NCBI GenBank assembly: GCA_023424995.1
Contig: JAFADH010000113.1
Location: forward strand, 1 to 39,015
Length of the DNA: 39,015 bases
Source of the DNA: Bacillota bacterium
GTDB taxonomy: Bacteria; Bacillota; Clostridia; Lachnospirales; Lachnospiraceae
Reading direction: 5' to 3'
The notes beneath the pieces are model-generated. The model had not been told where the DNA came from and searched no databases. It was given only the letters and a program-made list of their open reading frames with translations. The position numbers and the translations under genes were made by a program. Shown here piece after piece: positions 1-7,965 of this stretch (positions are counted from its first letter, which is position 1; every line of letters begins with the position of its first letter).

Positions 1-647
1 GTGCCCGTTCCTTCTCAATCTGGGATGGGGATACCTTAGACCAGGTGTATGACAGCGGCAGTGATTTTGAAACTATTACAGCCCGGCTTTACCCGGATTA
101 TTTCAACTCCTCGAACAATAAAACAAAGCTGGACTCTAGAAGCTCCAAGAAGGGTCCGGAACCGGAATGCATCGCGGTATTGTCGGAAAACGGAAGAAGC
201 TATGCATTCATCGGACTGGAACGGATCGGCGGTGTCATGATGTATGATATCACCGTACCCGGCAAAGCATTCTATGTGGATTATATAAACCTTCGCAATT
301 TTGAAGGCAGCAATCTGACAGACAGCGGTTCACTGGCCCCCGAAGGCCTGTGCGTGGTGGAAGCCGCAGACAGTCCCAGCGGGTATCCTCTTCTATTGGC
401 AGCCAATGAAGTCTCCGGTAATGTCAATGTACTGGAGATTGCAGATTATGCCGGCGCCGGAGAAATCGTCAATGACAGTTCAAGTCCCAGCTCTACGGCA
501 GCATTGTCCGACATCCCTAAGACCGGCGTCTCCTTTACAGGTATACTCTTCATAATAATAGGTGCGGTCTTCCTGGTATCCTCCATATTTATAAGCGCAT
601 TGGACCTTCGCAGAAAGAATAATATAAAGGACAGGTTCAATCCATAA
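1..647 (+). CDS. C-terminal part of a sortase-anchored choice-of-anchor-I-type surface protein (5' truncated)
   Basis: The frame is open from base 3, so the gene starts before the window; the first ATG at 45 is internal. The visible protein begins with ARSFSIWD and then VYDSGSDFE, wording typical of choice-of-anchor I (beta-propeller, phytase/phosphatase-like) secreted proteins. The line GPEPECIAVLSENGRSYAFI resembles the repeated motif of that family. The C-terminus carries a sortase-type signal: DIPKTG, a hydrophobic stretch of about 20 residues (FTGILFIIIGAVFLVSSIF) and a basic tail (RRKNN). The protein is therefore probably exported and covalently linked to the cell wall. IPKTG is a variant of LPxTG. 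No partner gene is visible upstream because of the window edge. The anchoring signal is clear; the enzymatic role is not known. Confidence 0.8.
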   Translation, partial: ARSFSIWDGDTLDQVYDSGSDFETITARLYPDYFNSSNNKTKLDSRSSKKGPEPECIAVLSENGRSYAFIGLERIGGVMMYDITVPGKAFYVDYINLRNFEGSNLTDSGSLAPEGLCVVEAADSPSGYPLLLAANEVSGNVNVLEIADYAGAGEIVNDSSSPSSTAALSDIPKTGVSFTGILFIIIGAVFLVSSIFISALDLRRKNNIKDRFNP

Positions 648-673
648 TCGCAGTAAAATATCTTATAATAAAT

Positions 674-712
674 AATGAGAGTATTACGTCAGTTAATCGT
701 AATACTCTCATT
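674..712. terminator. Bidirectional intrinsic terminator between convergent genes
   Basis: A perfect 15-bp inverted repeat (AATGAGAGTATTACG at 674-688, its complement at 698-712) with a 9-nt loop lies between the stop codon of the surface-protein gene and that of the anti-sigma gene. T-rich sequence follows the stem on both strands, so it can serve both convergent genes. Confidence 0.8.
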
Positions 713-755
713 TTACTGCTCTTGAAGATTTTAAATTATGTTATCGCATGCTCTG

Positions 756-2438
756 CTATTTCTTATCATATCCTACCACAGTCCAGATACCGGTATCGTC
801 CTGACGGATCAGACGGCTTAAATACACATATCCTGCGACGGAATTCTCATCCTTGATCTCTGCGACGGCATTCACACCGTCATTGGCAATGATCTCGATA
901 TTCTCATATGCGATCGGATAATCTCCTGTGATTCCCTCCGGTGAGAGAAGCAGGCTGGCGAATACCTGTGCCACGAAGGCGGGATCCAGCTTCCAGGGGG
1001 AATGCCCTGCATCCGCACTTTTCTGGTCACTCTCTTCTATCGCAAGATCTACCTCTACTTTAACCTGAGGCTCCCGTATCGTGCCCTCATTACTGTCTCC
1101 ATTGCCTGTATCGCCCGTACCGCCGGCACTACCGGTTCCTTCCGTATCCTGTATGCCGCCCGGCAGCACAACCTTGCCGGCAGACAGTCCCTCCGCGAAT
1201 ATGGTTAATTCATTCACCGTTACATCTCCAAGTACGGTATATTCCAGGCTCTGCTCCTTCCAGCGTATGGAATTCGCAGACTGTCCGGTGATGATCTCAG
1301 CTTTATTGCCGTTCACACTGCCAAGGACCGCCGTAGAAGCCGCAGCCAGCTCTCCTGATGCTTTTGCTTCCGTTATCAGGACGGTGCCGCCATTATCCGC
1401 AGCCGTATAATACAGCTTCACTGCTTCCTGCTGCTTGTCAACAGCAATCTTATCCAGTGCATATTGCCCGGGAATATCCTCCGGCAATTCCGGCAGAAAG
1501 CCGATGAGCTCTTCCGCTTCCTCCAGGGAGGATACGATCTGCTCCGAATGGGTATTCACTTCCGCATAACCCTCCGGCAATGTGTATACCAGGAGTTCCC
1601 CGGGAATCCGGTCCATAAAATCAATGGATTCATAGGATACCTGTATCTGCAGGGCATTCTGCATGGCAGATTGTCTCTTAAGAGGAAGGTCGGTCTCCTT
1701 ATCAACCCATAGATGGTACGCATCGCCTCCGTCCGGTGTGATCTCAAGCTTTGTAGTCTCCCTGCCGCCGACGGTTTCCGGTCCGAGGATCTTAACTGTC
1801 AGTGCTTTGGTCACATCGTCGATCTCATTGCCCAGTTCAAAGGTAAAGCGGTAAGCATCCGGAAAGGCTGTGAACAGATAAGCCTTCTCCTCCTCCGGCC
1901 TGAGCTGCCACTTCTGTTCTCCGTTATTGGCTGTCACCAGTCCTTCCGATGTTCCTTCCAATTCCTTAATATAATAGTTTCCCTGCCGGTCCACCCACAC
2001 TTCCCTCCTGGACTGGGTAACGGTCTCCCCAAGACCATTGGTCTCGGTTACGACTACTATTCCGTGATATGCCTTAACCTCCTCCATGGCTTTCTCCATG
2101 GCATATACAATATTCACATCTTTTCCGGGTATTACGTAATCCACGGTAACAAAGAGCAGCACCGCCGCTGCGGCTGCAGCCGCAGTGAATATGGCCGTAC
2201 GCTTAATAAAGCTATTCTTTTTCTTCTGCATAATCTCTCCTCCTGTTAAGGAATCCGTCAGGCTCTTTTGGAACAGGTCATCCGGATATTGTATCCCGCC
2301 CATTGCCTTTACCCTGCGGATGGCAGCCAGCATCTTCCGGGATTCGGTATCTTCCAATCCATTCTTATGCTCCCTTGGTGTTATTCCTTTATTTAACTCA
2401 TCAATATATCTGGATAATCTTTTCTCATCCATATTCAT
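756..2438 (-). CDS. Membrane-anchored anti-sigma factor, LolA/RseB-like plus DUF4367-like
   Basis: A 560-residue protein. Residues 1-75 are a charged cytoplasmic region. Residues 81-103 form one transmembrane segment (FIKRTAIFTAAAAAAAVLLF). The extracytoplasmic part follows. Residues 105-300 resemble the LolA/RseB outer-membrane-lipoprotein-carrier fold (YAMEKAMEEVKAYHG, then VWVDKETDLPLKRQ). A DUF4367-like segment follows at about 305-430. After a Gly/Thr/Asp linker comes a C-terminal domain of about 100 residues of unknown role. The start codon overlaps the sigma factor stop by one base (TAATG), with AAGGGG upstream, so the two are translationally coupled. By position and topology it should hold the sigma factor at the membrane until a surface signal releases it. 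The signal cannot be read from sequence. Confidence 0.8.
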   Translation of the reverse strand: MNMDEKRLSRYIDELNKGITPREHKNGLEDTESRKMLAAIRRVKAMGGIQYPDDLFQKSLTDSLTGGEIMQKKKNSFIKRTAIFTAAAAAAAVLLFVTVDYVIPGKDVNIVYAMEKAMEEVKAYHGIVVVTETNGLGETVTQSRREVWVDRQGNYYIKELEGTSEGLVTANNGEQKWQLRPEEEKAYLFTAFPDAYRFTFELGNEIDDVTKALTVKILGPETVGGRETTKLEITPDGGDAYHLWVDKETDLPLKRQSAMQNALQIQVSYESIDFMDRIPGELLVYTLPEGYAEVNTHSEQIVSSLEEAEELIGFLPELPEDIPGQYALDKIAVDKQQEAVKLYYTAADNGGTVLITEAKASGELAAASTAVLGSVNGNKAEIITGQSANSIRWKEQSLEYTVLGDVTVNELTIFAEGLSAGKVVLPGGIQDTEGTGSAGGTGDTGNGDSNEGTIREPQVKVEVDLAIEESDQKSADAGHSPWKLDPAFVAQVFASLLLSPEGITGDYPIAYENIEIIANDGVNAVAEIKDENSVAGYVYLSRLIRQDDTGIWTVVGYDKK

Positions 2439-2953
2439 TATAATCCCCTTTCTTCCAGCAGCTTGGCCAATGCTTTCACTGCCCTGTACTGAATGACCCT
2501 TATGGTACCTTCCCTCTTCTTCATCAGTCTGGCTGTCTCCGCGGCAGAATAGCCCTTGATGATACGAAGGTCCAGGACTGCCTGCTGTTCCGCAGTCAAC
2601 TGTCTCATGGCTTCTTCCATCTCTACTTTGTTACTTAAGGAATCTGAGAAATCCTCAGAGGATATATCCTCCGGATCCACATCCTCCAGCTTCATATCCG
2701 CTCCCCGCCGCTTTCTGGTTCTCCAGCGGTCCCGTATGATATTCATGGAGATGGTTTTCAGATAGTTATTATATTCATGTATCATGACATCATTTTTATT
2801 CAGATAGGAGATTGCTTTCGCGTAGGTCTCCTGTGTGATATCCTCCGCCTCTTCGCGGTTTTGTACTTTATAATAAATGAAACGGTACAGCTCCTTCCAG
2901 GTATCTGCGCAGATACGTTCCAGCCATTCTTTATTATTCTGTATATTCCCCAT
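2438..2953 (-). CDS. ECF-type RNA polymerase sigma factor
   Basis: A 171-residue sigma-70 family protein of usual ECF length, with regions 2 and 4 only. Region 2 spans about residues 15-85 (ELYRFIYYKVQNREEAEDIT, then NNYLKTISMNIIRDRWR). Region 4 spans about 113-165 and has the helix-turn-helix segment GYSAAETARLMKKREGTIRV. The ATG has GGAGG six bases upstream. The gene directly precedes its likely anti-sigma factor with a one-base overlap. The regulon is unknown. A perfect 16-bp palindrome 50 bp upstream could be a control site. No convincing housekeeping promoter is visible, which would fit ECF autoregulation but does not prove it. Confidence 0.92.
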   Translation of the reverse strand: MGNIQNNKEWLERICADTWKELYRFIYYKVQNREEAEDITQETYAKAISYLNKNDVMIHEYNNYLKTISMNIIRDRWRTRKRRGADMKLEDVDPEDISSEDFSDSLSNKVEMEEAMRQLTAEQQAVLDLRIIKGYSAAETARLMKKREGTIRVIQYRAVKALAKLLEERGL

Positions 2954-3002
2954 ACTTACCTCCAGGATGCCTCCACCGGCAGTTTTATATCTTGTTCATA
3001 TT

Positions 3003-3018
3003 AATAATTCGAATTATT
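3003..3018. promoter_or_regulatory. 16-bp perfect palindrome upstream of the ECF sigma gene
   Basis: AATAATTCGAATTATT is self-complementary over all 16 bases and lies 50 bp before the sigma ATG. It could be an operator or the dyad of a dimeric regulator. AT-rich palindromes also arise by chance, so the role is uncertain. Confidence 0.35.
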
Positions 3019-3079
3019 CACGCGTTCATAAATATAGACGCAGGTGCAATATAGAAAGTTACACAGGACTTCATAAAAT

Positions 3080-3131
3080 CTGCCGGCCCGCAGGAGCTTT
3101 GCAATATTGCAAAGCTCCTGAAAGCCGGCAG
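3080..3131. repeat. Large inverted repeat (nested palindrome) between two minus-strand genes
   Basis: An inner perfect 30-bp palindrome covers 3091-3120 (arm CAGGAGCTTTGCAAT). Outer 8-bp arms CTGCCGGC (3080-3087) and GCCGGCAG (3124-3131) extend the stem after a small asymmetric bulge. A further AATATAGAA/TTCTATATT pair lies outside at about 3044 and 3139. On the minus strand it follows the small membrane-protein gene and is trailed by ATTTTATG, so it may act as a terminator. The T-run is poor and the symmetry is larger than needed. Confidence 0.6.
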
Positions 3132-3218
3132 CCTTCCGTTCTATATTTTATACCGCTATATATTTTTATATGCGCAGCAGGCACATAGCTATAGCATTCT
3201 TATGGTTTATCAGCACAT

Positions 3219-3614
3219 TTATCTGCTGTGACCATCCTTCCCCTGCCTGATCAACCGGAACTTCCCGATGAACGGAAGCTCCGCCGCTTTGCCGTTCAGA
3301 CCGTTAATTATGCAATAGGTGCACATAATTGCGATTACCAGGGAATAGAATGGGACCAGTCTCCAGCCGTAATTCGGAATAAGATTCAGGATAATGTTCC
3401 CGATGAAGCCTAATATAAACAGTAGCAGCCCTTGATTTGCATAGAATCTTCCGAATCTGGAAGCCGGGCAGGCAATCAGCGGGATAAAGAAAACAATTGC
3501 TCCAAGTGCAGCCCAGATTCTGTTCTTTTTAATATCCTCAGGATCATAAATTTCCGAATTATTGTTTTCATTGGGATTATTGTTCTCATTAGGATTATTA
3601 TTTTGCTCCGACAT
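3219..3614 (-). CDS. Small multi-pass membrane protein, DUF4870/Tic20-like
   Basis: A 131-residue protein. The first 20 residues are Asn-rich and hold a direct repeat (NPNENN twice). Three hydrophobic segments follow at about 32-49, 60-78 and 85-105. PASRFGRFYANQGLLLFI and INGLNGKAAELPFIGKF are typical of short bacterial DUF4870-type membrane proteins, whose function is unknown. The ATG at 3614 is preceded by AAGGAGG nine bases away. A second ATG four bases upstream is out of frame. It lies between the sigma operon and the methyltransferase gene on the same strand, but gaps on both sides suggest an independent unit. The family match is recalled from motif wording only. Confidence 0.75.
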   Translation of the reverse strand: MSEQNNNPNENNNPNENNNSEIYDPEDIKKNRIWAALGAIVFFIPLIACPASRFGRFYANQGLLLFILGFIGNIILNLIPNYGWRLVPFYSLVIAIMCTYCIINGLNGKAAELPFIGKFRLIRQGKDGHSR

Positions 3615-3718
3615 TCATAAAAACCTCCTTAATTATAATTTAATCATACGCCTAATCCCATTTTATTCAGTGTTTCCAATTGGGATTATCATTTGGAGGA
3701 TTTTATATGAAAACAGAC

Positions 3719-4582
3719 TTACCTCTCCCAGCGTCCCGACGCACCGCAGGGCAGGACAAGACCGGTATCGGTAACGGGAAGTCCGATCTCATCGGAGGAT
3801 ACCCTGCCGCCATATTTCTTGCCGAGCTCTTCGGAGAGCATATAGGTCAATACCCCTGCCTGAAGACCGGTGGTATAGGAATTCAACAGGAAGAACAGCG
3901 GTTCTTCGGATAATACCTGAGTGCACAGCTGTATAAAGGGATGGATGCTGTCCTCGATCTTCCAGGTCTCACCTTTGGGACCTCTGCCGTAGGAGGGAGG
4001 GTCCATAATGACGGCATCGTATCTGCTGCCTCTTCGTATCTCACGTTCCACGAATTTAACACAGTCATCCACAATATAGCGGATGGATGCTTCTCCGAGA
4101 CCGGAGGCTACGGCATTCTCCTTGGCCCAGGTTACCATACCCTTGGAGGCGTCCACATGGGTTACGGCTGCTCCTGCCCCGGCTGCCGCCAGAGTTGCAC
4201 CGCCGGTATAGGCGAACAGGTTAAGCACCTTGACCTGCCTGTCCTTCACGCCCCTGATCTTCTCAGAGAACCAGTCCCAGTTAACGGCCTGTTCCGGGAA
4301 CAGTCCGGTATGCTTAAAGCTGAAGGGCTGCAGGTTGAAGGTCAGTCCCTTATAGGCCACCTCCCACTGCCCGGGCAGGTCGAAGAATTCCCACTCTCCG
4401 CCTCCCTTGGAACTCCGGTGATAATGTGCGTTGGGCTTCTTCCAGCCTTCATTCTGCCTGGGTGTGTTCCAGATCACCTGGGGATCCGGGCGTACCAGTA
4501 TATAATTACCCCAACGCTCCAGTTTCTCACCGTTGGAGGTATCGATGACTTCATAGTCCTTCCAATCATTTGCTATCCACAT
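3719..4582 (-). CDS. Class I SAM-dependent methyltransferase, RlmI-like (PUA-less)
   Basis: A 287-residue protein. Its second half has the Rossmann methyltransferase motifs: VKVLNLFAYTGGATLAA (motif I, SAM binding, about residue 118), THVDASKGMVTWAKEN (acidic loop) and VIMDPPSYGRGPKG (motif IV, catalytic DPPSY). This order is that of the Methyltrans_SAM family containing RlmI (23S rRNA m5C1962), but the protein lacks the N-terminal PUA domain of full-length RlmI. The first 110 residues resemble other short clostridial members (RWGNYILVRPDPQVIW). An RNA substrate, probably rRNA, is inferred from the family. It appears monocistronic: a good promoter lies just upstream and a different gene unit follows. 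Confidence 0.87.
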   Translation of the reverse strand: MWIANDWKDYEVIDTSNGEKLERWGNYILVRPDPQVIWNTPRQNEGWKKPNAHYHRSSKGGGEWEFFDLPGQWEVAYKGLTFNLQPFSFKHTGLFPEQAVNWDWFSEKIRGVKDRQVKVLNLFAYTGGATLAAAGAGAAVTHVDASKGMVTWAKENAVASGLGEASIRYIVDDCVKFVEREIRRGSRYDAVIMDPPSYGRGPKGETWKIEDSIHPFIQLCTQVLSEEPLFFLLNSYTTGLQAGVLTYMLSEELGKKYGGRVSSDEIGLPVTDTGLVLPCGASGRWER

Positions 4583-4642
4583 ATGGGTCTCTCTTTCTAT
4601 CTTTTGATAATATATCCGGTGTTATTATAATGTATCACATAT

Positions 4643-4670
4643 ATTATAAAGTTTTTCAAGTCAAAGTCAA
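4643..4670 (-). promoter_or_regulatory. SigA-type promoter of the methyltransferase gene, overlapped by a dyad
   Basis: On the minus strand TTGACT (4665-4670) and TATAAT (4643-4648) are separated by 16 bp, about 60 bp before the ATG. A perfect 12-bp inverted repeat (TATAAAGTTTTT at 4645-4656 and its complement at 4669-4680) flanks the spacer and overlaps both promoter boxes, so it could be a repressor operator. Confidence 0.6.
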
Positions 4671-4784
4671 AAACTTTATATTTTTTAATATTCTCCGGCT
4701 TTAAACCTCCATATGGGAACCCATTGTTTTATAAAATCATAGATTTACTTTAGAATTCTTTAACCCTTCTAACCATATTTTAAC

Positions 4785-4813
4785 TTGACCTCAGAGGCAT
4801 AAACCACTACACT
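4785..4813 (+). promoter_or_regulatory. Promoter of pspA
   Basis: TTGACC (4785-4790), a 17-bp spacer and TACACT (4808-4813) lie about 45 bp before the pspA ATG. The -10 box matches four of six consensus bases. No SigW-type TGAAAC/CGTA pair was found here, although pspA is SigW-controlled in B. subtilis. Confidence 0.5.
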
Positions 4814-4857
4814 TGAGATGTAAATATTAAACATGAGCCAGAACGGAGGAATTAATC

Positions 4858-5532
4858 ATGGGTATTTTAACAAGATTTAAAGACATTATGTCCAGTAACA
4901 TCAACGCACTATTGGATAAGGCAGAAGATCCGGAGAAGATGATTGACCAGTGCTTAAGAAACTTAAATAATGATCTTGGTAAGGTAAAGTCGGAGACCGC
5001 AGCAATCATGGCTGAGGAACAGAGAGCGAAGAGGGTTCTCGATGACTGCAATGAAGACATTACAAAGATGCAGACCTATGCGGTGAAGGCACTTGAGGCG
5101 GATAATGATACGGATGCCCGCAAGTTCTTAGAGCAGAAGGCAAGCCTCTCGGCGAAGCTGCCCGGCCTGCAGCAGTCATATGATCTGGCACATACCAATG
5201 CAACCCATATGCGTGAGATGCATGATAAGCTGGTAGATGATATCAATGAGCTGGAAGCTCGCAAGGACATGATTAAGGGCAAGCTGGCGGTTGCCAAGAC
5301 ACAGGAGCGGATTAACAAGATGGGCTCCTCGGTAGTCAGTGCCAATGACTCCATCGCCAGCTTTAAGAAATATGAAGAGATGGCTGATAAGGCTCTGGAC
5401 AAAGCCAATGCCATGGCTGAATTGAACGCTTCTTCCGCAGAACAGACCATTGAGGATCTGACCAGGAAGTATACCACCGACTCAAGTGTGGAGGATGAGC
5501 TGACGGCATTGAAGGCCAGTCTTGCGAAATAA
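4858..5532 (+). CDS. pspA: PspA/IM30 family membrane-stress protein
   Basis: A 224-residue, nearly all-helical coiled-coil protein that starts with MGILTRFKDIMSSNINALLD and continues with AEDPEKMIDQCLRN, the canonical N-terminus of PspA/IM30/LiaH proteins. Such proteins form ESCRT-III-like assemblies that bind and stabilise stressed membranes from the cytoplasmic side. CGGAGGA lies eight bases before the ATG. The length matches the family. The next three plus-strand genes are the partners found beside pspA in B. subtilis (ydjG, ydjH, ydjI), but here a strong hairpin terminator separates pspA from them, so the units may be expressed separately. Confidence 0.95.
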   Translation: MGILTRFKDIMSSNINALLDKAEDPEKMIDQCLRNLNNDLGKVKSETAAIMAEEQRAKRVLDDCNEDITKMQTYAVKALEADNDTDARKFLEQKASLSAKLPGLQQSYDLAHTNATHMREMHDKLVDDINELEARKDMIKGKLAVAKTQERINKMGSSVVSANDSIASFKKYEEMADKALDKANAMAELNASSAEQTIEDLTRKYTTDSSVEDELTALKASLAK

Positions 5533-5585
5533 TCGGAGTAATGCACACAGAATATGCATAATGCGCATATTTTGGCACCAGCTGT

Positions 5586-5637
5586 AATGTCCGCAAATGA
5601 AAAGATAATGTCTTTCTTATTTGCGGGCATTTTCGCG
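5586..5637 (+). terminator. Intrinsic terminator after pspA
   Basis: Arms at 5586-5598 (AATGTCCGCAAAT) and 5619-5631 (ATTTGCGGGCATT) pair over 13 bp with one G-U. Further pairing between AAAGA and TCTTT sits inside the loop. A short T-run follows. Confidence 0.75.
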
Positions 5638-5680
5638 AGTCCGGGAAGTAAATAATATATGAATTAGTTTTATTTCATTA

Positions 5681-5686
5681 TATAAT
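5681..5686 (+). promoter_or_regulatory. Possible -10 box for the ydjGHI-like operon
   Basis: A perfect TATAAT lies 34 bp before the GTG start of the zinc-ribbon gene and downstream of the pspA terminator. The best -35 at 17 bp (TATGAA) is poor, so the promoter may need an activator or an alternative sigma factor. Confidence 0.35.
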
Positions 5687-5719
5687 CATGTATATACCAT
5701 TCACATCAGGAAAGGCCAG

Positions 5720-6868
5720 GTGATTGCATTGCCCACGGTAATCCATTATAAATGCCCCAATTGCGGGGCAGACATGGCATTTGACAGCCAGACCGGCATG
5801 CTGCGCTGCGGCAGCTGCGGCAGAACGGATAACATAGAGAAGATGGCAGGAGGGGAAACCCCTTCGGATGACGACATCCGGTATGATATGGATGATGACG
5901 ATATCAACGCTGCCAATTCCGCTTTTGATCACGATTACTCCGACCCGTCGGATAGGGATACCGAGAGTACACATAATACCTTCGGCGAGAATGAAGCCAG
6001 GGAATATCACTGCAATAATTGCGGCGCCGTCTTAATCACCGATGCTCAGACCACAGCCACCACCTGCAGCTTCTGCGGAGCCGGAGTTGTCCTGGGAGAC
6101 CGGCTGAGCGGCGGTCTGGCTCCTTCCCTGGTGATTCCCTTTACCATCAGTAAACAACAGGCACAGGAAGCCTTTAAGAAATGGTGCAGGAAGGGGCTGC
6201 TGACTCCCGGTGATTTTATGACTGCCGACCGTATTAAGAACATAACGGGTATCTATGTGCCCTTCTGGCTGTATGACATCAACGGCAGGGGAGAGCTGGA
6301 AGCCACCTGCACCAGAGTACGTACCTATACTATGGGCGACTGGATCTATACCGAGACCAAATGGTACCATGTATACCGCAAGGTAGACATGAATTATAAC
6401 CGCATTCCCTGCGATGCCTCAAAGAAGATGGATGACGGCATGATGGATAAGCTGGAGCCCTATACCTATTCCAGTCTGAAGGACTTTAACATGCCCTATC
6501 TGGCAGGCTATATTGCGGAAAAATATGATTTTACCGATGAACAGATGCTCCCCCGCATCAAGGAACGTGTTGCAGCCTATGTCAATTCCTATCTCCGTTC
6601 CACCATCGGCGGATATACCACAGTGAATGTAAACCGGGAGAATATCAATATCCTAAAGCGGAATGCGGCCTATACCCTGCTGCCCGTATGGATGGTCTGC
6701 TATGATTATAAGAAAGCGGAGCATATCTTCGCCATGAACGGCCAGACCGGTAAGATCGTCGGCAAACCGCCCCTCAGTGCGGCGAAGATCGCAGCCTGGT
6801 TTACTTTCGTATCCGTGGGCAGTTTCATCGTAATGCAATTGCTTACATTGCTGTTAGGAGGTGTCTAG
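5720..6868 (+). CDS. ydjG: Zinc-ribbon membrane protein, YdjG-like
   Basis: A 382-residue protein with two N-terminal zinc ribbons: CPNCGAD...CGSCGR at about 12-33 and CNNCGAV...CSFCGAG at about 98-119. An acidic linker separates them. A long domain of about 230 residues follows (PFTISKQQAQEAFKKW, YVPFWLYDINGRGELEA). One C-terminal transmembrane helix lies at about 355-378. These proteins are sometimes misannotated as helicase PriA because of the zinc ribbon. The position next to pspA and before TPM and SPFH genes fits YdjG, which in B. subtilis helps place the SPFH protein at the membrane. The start is GTG at 5720, or possibly TTG at 5729, which has a better-spaced AGGTGAT. The stop lies one base before the next start. 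Confidence 0.85.
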   Translation: MIALPTVIHYKCPNCGADMAFDSQTGMLRCGSCGRTDNIEKMAGGETPSDDDIRYDMDDDDINAANSAFDHDYSDPSDRDTESTHNTFGENEAREYHCNNCGAVLITDAQTTATTCSFCGAGVVLGDRLSGGLAPSLVIPFTISKQQAQEAFKKWCRKGLLTPGDFMTADRIKNITGIYVPFWLYDINGRGELEATCTRVRTYTMGDWIYTETKWYHVYRKVDMNYNRIPCDASKKMDDGMMDKLEPYTYSSLKDFNMPYLAGYIAEKYDFTDEQMLPRIKERVAAYVNSYLRSTIGGYTTVNVNRENINILKRNAAYTLLPVWMVCYDYKKAEHIFAMNGQTGKIVGKPPLSAAKIAAWFTFVSVGSFIVMQLLTLLLGGV

Positions 6869-6869
6869 T

Positions 6870-7853
6870 ATGAATCCGTATATGCTGAAAAGGTTATTTC
6901 CTCTCCTGGTCTTCATATGTGCGGTGCTGGCTTTCTTCATCATAAGCCCTGTGGTATCGGCGGATACCGTATCCGAGGCAGTAGAGGAAGCTGATGAAGA
7001 AACCGGTGAAGAAGCTCCGGCAACCGATGCCCTCCTCTATGTCTACGATAAAGCCGGGTTATTCACGGATTCTGAAGCCGGGGATCTGGAGGATAAATGC
7101 GCCGCTTACGGTGAGGAAGCCGGGATCGAGATCATGATACTTACTCATAATGATTCCGGTGCCCCTTATGCGGAGACCTATATCGAAGATTTTGAAGACC
7201 GGCTGCCGGAGGGCGACCGGGTGCATCTCCTGATCGATATGGCAAATCGGGTAGTATTCATACAAGGGTACGGGAAGGCGGAAACTTATATCCATTCCAA
7301 ACGGGGCGACGCGATTCTCGATGAGATGGATCCTGATCTTGCCGACGGAAATTTTTACGATGCCTGCGTGACCTATATTAAAATGGCCGCAGCATATATG
7401 AGCGATGACTCCGAGTTGAACTATGACCACGACTATTCTGCCGGAAAACCGCAATCCGGTGATCCGGATGCCCCTTATTATGATGAGACCTGGCCTTCGG
7501 AATATAATTCACCCGGGTCTAACACAGGTACGGATGGATTATCAGCTCTGTTAAGCAATGTATTTGTACAAATGATCATTGCTTTGGCTATCGGCGGTAT
7601 CACAGTCGGCATTATGGCTTATCATTCCAGCGGAAGGATGACTGCCGGCGCAGGTAACTATATTGATTCCGGCCGTTCCGGCCTCATCGGGCGGCGGGAC
7701 GATTATATCCGCACTACGGTTACCCGGGTAAGGAAGCCTCAGCCGCCCCAGAATAATAATACCGGCGGCCGGGGAGGTTTTAATTCAGGAGGCTTCCGCG
7801 GCGGCGTATCTTCCGGCGGACGTTCCCACAGCTCGGCCGGCAGAGGCTTTTGA
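6870..7853 (+). CDS. ydjH: TPM-domain membrane protein, YdjH-like
   Basis: A 327-residue protein. The N-terminal hydrophobic segment (about 6-27) ends in VVSADTV and acts as signal or anchor. An acidic linker leads to a TPM domain at about 50-180: LLYVYDKAGLFTDSEAGDLE, then GIEIMILTHND and RVVFIQGYGKAE. A transmembrane helix lies at about 232-251 (FVQMIIALAIGGITVGIMAY). The tail is Gly/Ser/Arg-rich (SGGFRGGVSSGG), as in many TPM membrane proteins. The start was placed at ATG 6870, eight bases after AGGAGG. An in-frame GTG at 6861 overlaps that ribosome site. It follows the zinc-ribbon gene with a one-base gap, so they are co-transcribed. In B. subtilis YdjH works with YdjG to recruit the SPFH protein. 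Confidence 0.87.
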   Translation: MNPYMLKRLFPLLVFICAVLAFFIISPVVSADTVSEAVEEADEETGEEAPATDALLYVYDKAGLFTDSEAGDLEDKCAAYGEEAGIEIMILTHNDSGAPYAETYIEDFEDRLPEGDRVHLLIDMANRVVFIQGYGKAETYIHSKRGDAILDEMDPDLADGNFYDACVTYIKMAAAYMSDDSELNYDHDYSAGKPQSGDPDAPYYDETWPSEYNSPGSNTGTDGLSALLSNVFVQMIIALAIGGITVGIMAYHSSGRMTAGAGNYIDSGRSGLIGRRDDYIRTTVTRVRKPQPPQNNNTGGRGGFNSGGFRGGVSSGGRSHSSAGRGF

Positions 7854-7965
7854 TGGATTTTCTGTAACCAAAGAAATATAAATATAATAAAAGATGAACT
7901 GATTGCCCGAGCCCCGGAATTATCAGGGTAAGCATCTGTTCATCAAGGAAACGGAGGAATTTGAT

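Noticed and set aside
1713..2249. 178-codon plus-strand ORF
   Set aside because: Antisense shadow of the anti-sigma gene; composition is not protein-like and no ribosome site is present.
3680..3913. Plus-strand ORF with a good TGGAGG site before an ATG at about 3706
   Set aside because: It lies antisense to the 3' end of the methyltransferase gene, stops within it, and shows no recognisable protein features. The ribosome-site match sits in the short gap and is probably chance.
3941..4630. 229-codon plus-strand ORF
   Set aside because: It is fully antisense to the methyltransferase, whose SAM-binding and DPPSY motifs are clear on the other strand.
4645..4686. Plus-strand intrinsic terminator of an unseen small RNA
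   Set aside because: The stem has a single G-C pair and overlaps a good minus-strand promoter, so an operator or chance dyad is the better explanation.
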